The position numbers and the translations under genes were made by a program. A stretch of DNA of 64,000 bases from Segetibacter aerophilus (lineage in GTDB: Bacteria > Bacteroidota > Bacteroidia > Chitinophagales > Chitinophagaceae), in the NCBI RefSeq assembly GCF_007991655.1, contig NZ_BJYT01000002.1, positions 372,001 through 436,000 on the forward strand, written 5' to 3'. This document shows positions 62,100 to 64,000 of the stretch, one piece after another; the stretch's first letter is position 1; each line of letters begins with the position of its first letter. The notes beneath the pieces were generated by a model. That model had not been told where the DNA came from and ran no database searches. It was given only the letters and a program-made list of their open reading frames with translations.

Positions 62100-63704
62100 A
62101 TGGAAGCTAGCTGTGAATATATAAGTTACGAGAGCACGGGTTATTTTTCGAGGATGATGATTGACTATGTGAAGAGCGATGAAAAATTAAAACCTTTTTA
62201 CAAACATCCTGTTTCCTTAGACGGAATTCAGGCTTCCATTGAAGCAAGAAATCAATTTGATACGCCCCGCGATCTTCTTGTTACAGAACTAAGAAAACAA
62301 TACAGTGACCTCCCGTTAAGTCAGAGCCAGGAGCAGAATTTAGGACTTTTATTAAAAAGCAACACTTTCACTATTTGTACCGCTCATCAGCCAAACATCT
62401 TTACAGGTCCACTCTTTTTTATCTATAAGATTTTGCATACTATAAAGCTTGCAAATCATTTAAATAGTCAAATTCCTAATAGCAACTTCGTGCCGGTGTA
62501 TTACATGGGGAGCGAGGATGCAGATTTGGATGAACTAGGTCACATCTATCTCGATGGTGAAAAGCTGGAGTGGGAAACGAAACAAACAGGTGCTGTTGGA
62601 AGAATGAAGGTCGACAAGCTGCTTATAAAACTATTAGATAGAATAGCCGGACAAGTTGAAGTAGCCCCATTTGGAAAAGAACTGGTCTTGCTATTTAAAG
62701 AGGCTTATAAAGAAGGAGTTTCAATTCAACAAGCAACCTTACACTTGGTAAACGAACTATTTAAAGACTTTGGTCTTGTAGTGCTGATACCCGATAACGC
62801 TGAATTAAAAAGACAATTTCAACCAATTGTAAAAAGGGAATTAATCGAACAATTTTCACATCAGGTAGTTGAAAAAACAACTGAACAATTAGGCGAACAT
62901 TATAAAGTCCAGGCGAGTGGAAGAGAAATTAATTTGTTCTACCTGACGGAAACTAAAAGAGAGCGGATAGAGAAAGACGGGGTCGGATATAAAGTCGAAG
63001 GTCTTGGCTTAGCATGGAACCACAAAGAAATGATGGAAGAGCTGAACAATCACCCCGAAAGGTTCAGCGCAAATGTTATTTTACGTGGTCTGTTCCAGGA
63101 AAGTATTTTACCGAATATTGCTTTTATAGGAGGAGGGGGAGAAATTGCTTACTGGCTTGAATTAAAGCAGTTATTCGAAAATTGCAATGTTCCTTACCCG
63201 TTATTAATTATTCGTAATTCTTTTTTGCTGACTGAAGAAAAAGACAGGGAAGCTGCTGACAGGCTTGGTTTTGAAACAACAGATTTATTCCAGGCAACAG
63301 AAAAACTGGTAAATACGCTTGTCACCAGGGAAAGTTCCCTTCAGCTTAGCCTTGGCCAGGAGAAAGAACAACTTCGAAGCTTTTACGGGCAATTATCAGA
63401 AATTGCCAATAAAATAGATCCTACACTTTCACAACATACTGTGGCATTACAAACTAAAGCGCTGGAAAAAGTAGAAGCGCTTGAAAGGAAAATGCTGCGG
63501 GCGGAGAAAAGAAAATTTGAAGCTCAACAAAGGCAAATATCAAAACTTAGAAATCAACTTTTTCCATCGAATAGCCTCCAGGAAAGGCAGGAAAACTTTT
63601 CTCTTTTTTACGGGAAGTACGGTAGACAGTTGTTACAAAAAATGTATGATGCATCCCTTAGCCTGGAGCAGGAGTTCGGCATCATTGAGCTTTTGGACAA
63701 GTAG
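62100..63704 (+). CDS. bshC: Bacillithiol biosynthesis cysteine-adding enzyme BshC
   Basis: 534 residues. Third enzyme of bacillithiol synthesis, adding cysteine to glucosaminyl-malate. The Rossmann-like core carries TICTAHQPNIFTGPLFFIYKI and FVPVYYMGSEDADLDELGH. The middle has WLELKQLFENCNVPYPLLIIRNSF; the C-terminal part (about 430-500) is a long coiled coil (KALEKVEALERKMLRAEKRK), typical of the family. BshA and BshB are elsewhere; the thiol is the main low-molecular thiol in many Bacteroidota. ATG at 62100 lies within an AT-rich leader. Confidence 0.93.
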   Translation: MEASCEYISYESTGYFSRMMIDYVKSDEKLKPFYKHPVSLDGIQASIEARNQFDTPRDLLVTELRKQYSDLPLSQSQEQNLGLLLKSNTFTICTAHQPNIFTGPLFFIYKILHTIKLANHLNSQIPNSNFVPVYYMGSEDADLDELGHIYLDGEKLEWETKQTGAVGRMKVDKLLIKLLDRIAGQVEVAPFGKELVLLFKEAYKEGVSIQQATLHLVNELFKDFGLVVLIPDNAELKRQFQPIVKRELIEQFSHQVVEKTTEQLGEHYKVQASGREINLFYLTETKRERIEKDGVGYKVEGLGLAWNHKEMMEELNNHPERFSANVILRGLFQESILPNIAFIGGGGEIAYWLELKQLFENCNVPYPLLIIRNSFLLTEEKDREAADRLGFETTDLFQATEKLVNTLVTRESSLQLSLGQEKEQLRSFYGQLSEIANKIDPTLSQHTVALQTKALEKVEALERKMLRAEKRKFEAQQRQISKLRNQLFPSNSLQERQENFSLFYGKYGRQLLQKMYDASLSLEQEFGIIELLDK

Positions 63705-63726
63705 AGATTGCGACTTGCTTCTGTTG

Positions 63727-64000
63727 TTATAGTCTGCTCTTTTGTATAATTCCACCAGCGATCACATCATCACCTTCATAAAAAACAGCGCTTTGTCCGG
63801 GAGCAATTCCTTTTACGTTTTCGTAAAAATTCACCCGTAAACCTTCGTTCTCTGGATATAGATTACATAAACTTCCTGCGTCTTTGTACCTTATTTTCCC
63901 AATGGCTTCCATCCCCGGTGTAATGGTATCGTACTTTCCCATATTCAATTTGATCACCAACATAGAGCTTTCATCCAGGTCTTCTGCATCGCCTAAAACT
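63727..64000 (-). CDS. mnmA: tRNA-specific 2-thiouridylase MnmA, C-terminal end
   Basis: The frame is open to the window edge and reaches 63727. It encodes the last about 90 residues of MnmA, the enzyme that makes 2-thiouridine at position 34: GKIRYKDAG, VNFYENVKGIAPGQSAVFYEGDDVIAGGII matches the C-terminal beta-barrel domain signature. The internal Met at 63963 is not the start. The catalytic cysteines lie outside the window. It converges on bshC. Confidence 0.87.
   Translation of the reverse strand, partial: VLGDAEDLDESSMLVIKLNMGKYDTITPGMEAIGKIRYKDAGSLCNLYPENEGLRVNFYENVKGIAPGQSAVFYEGDDVIAGGIIQKSRL

Overview
The window comes from a chromosome of the phylum Bacteroidota, most probably the family Chitinophagaceae; the family is my inference. 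Evidence for the phylum: a secreted PKD protein ending in a type IX secretion (Por) sorting domain, many lipoproteins and outer-membrane barrel proteins, the bacillithiol enzyme BshC, an archaeal/eukaryal-type ProS, no conspicuous Shine-Dalgarno sequences, and -7 boxes of the TAnnTTTG type. DNA is moderately AT-rich and densely coding. No rRNA, tRNA, prophage, insertion sequence or CRISPR array is visible.

Layout. 1-6.5 kb: end of a DPP IV-type peptidase, a two-gene membrane cluster, an operon of lipoprotein / UbiA-like protein / M42 aminopeptidase, and a stand-alone LuxE-like acyl-protein synthetase. 6.6-19.9 kb: an N-terminally truncated MTA/SAH nucleosidase, RecQ, a YeiH-type transporter, a PP-loop ATPase, RNase HI, a PhzF-like protein, an acyl-CoA carboxylase beta subunit, EcsC, a VanX-like dipeptidase divergent from an RlpA-like protein, a thrombospondin-3-repeat protein, an EamA transporter, DapD and a thioredoxin-like protein. 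20-32 kb: a glycosyltransferase, then an RNA-modification stretch (TsaC-like, CCA-adding enzyme, MiaA, an RlmL-like methyltransferase), a YpfJ metallopeptidase, an outer-membrane transporter, a Tyr/Asn-rich lipoprotein and ProS. 32-42.5 kb: a YbiT-like ABC-F protein with a decayed second ATPase site, a DUF6364/PIN toxin-antitoxin pair, a 1160-residue outer-membrane protein, a coiled-coil anchor protein, a PolB-type exonuclease, CsbD and the PKD protein. 42.7-55.5 kb: secreted and carbohydrate-linked genes (CE2-like esterase with a frameshifted signal peptide, vanadium haloperoxidase-like lipoprotein, GH9 glucanase, beta-propeller protein, CE1-like esterase) without SusC/SusD. 55.6-64 kb: quinone reductase, TrhO, an ECF-like sigma factor, a nucleotidyltransferase/phosphoesterase pair, RimO, BshC and the end of MnmA.

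The most striking signal outside the genes is a dispersed intergenic repeat of about 26 bp present in at least twelve copies. Its core exists as GCGACGC or GTGACAC, a paired substitution that keeps the dyad symmetry. One copy sits exactly where the MTA/SAH nucleosidase loses its N-terminus. Other points: an intragenic perfect 17-bp inverted repeat at 53.2 kb, a terminator-like hairpin abutting a start codon at 2.9 kb, and the frameshifted esterase signal peptide.
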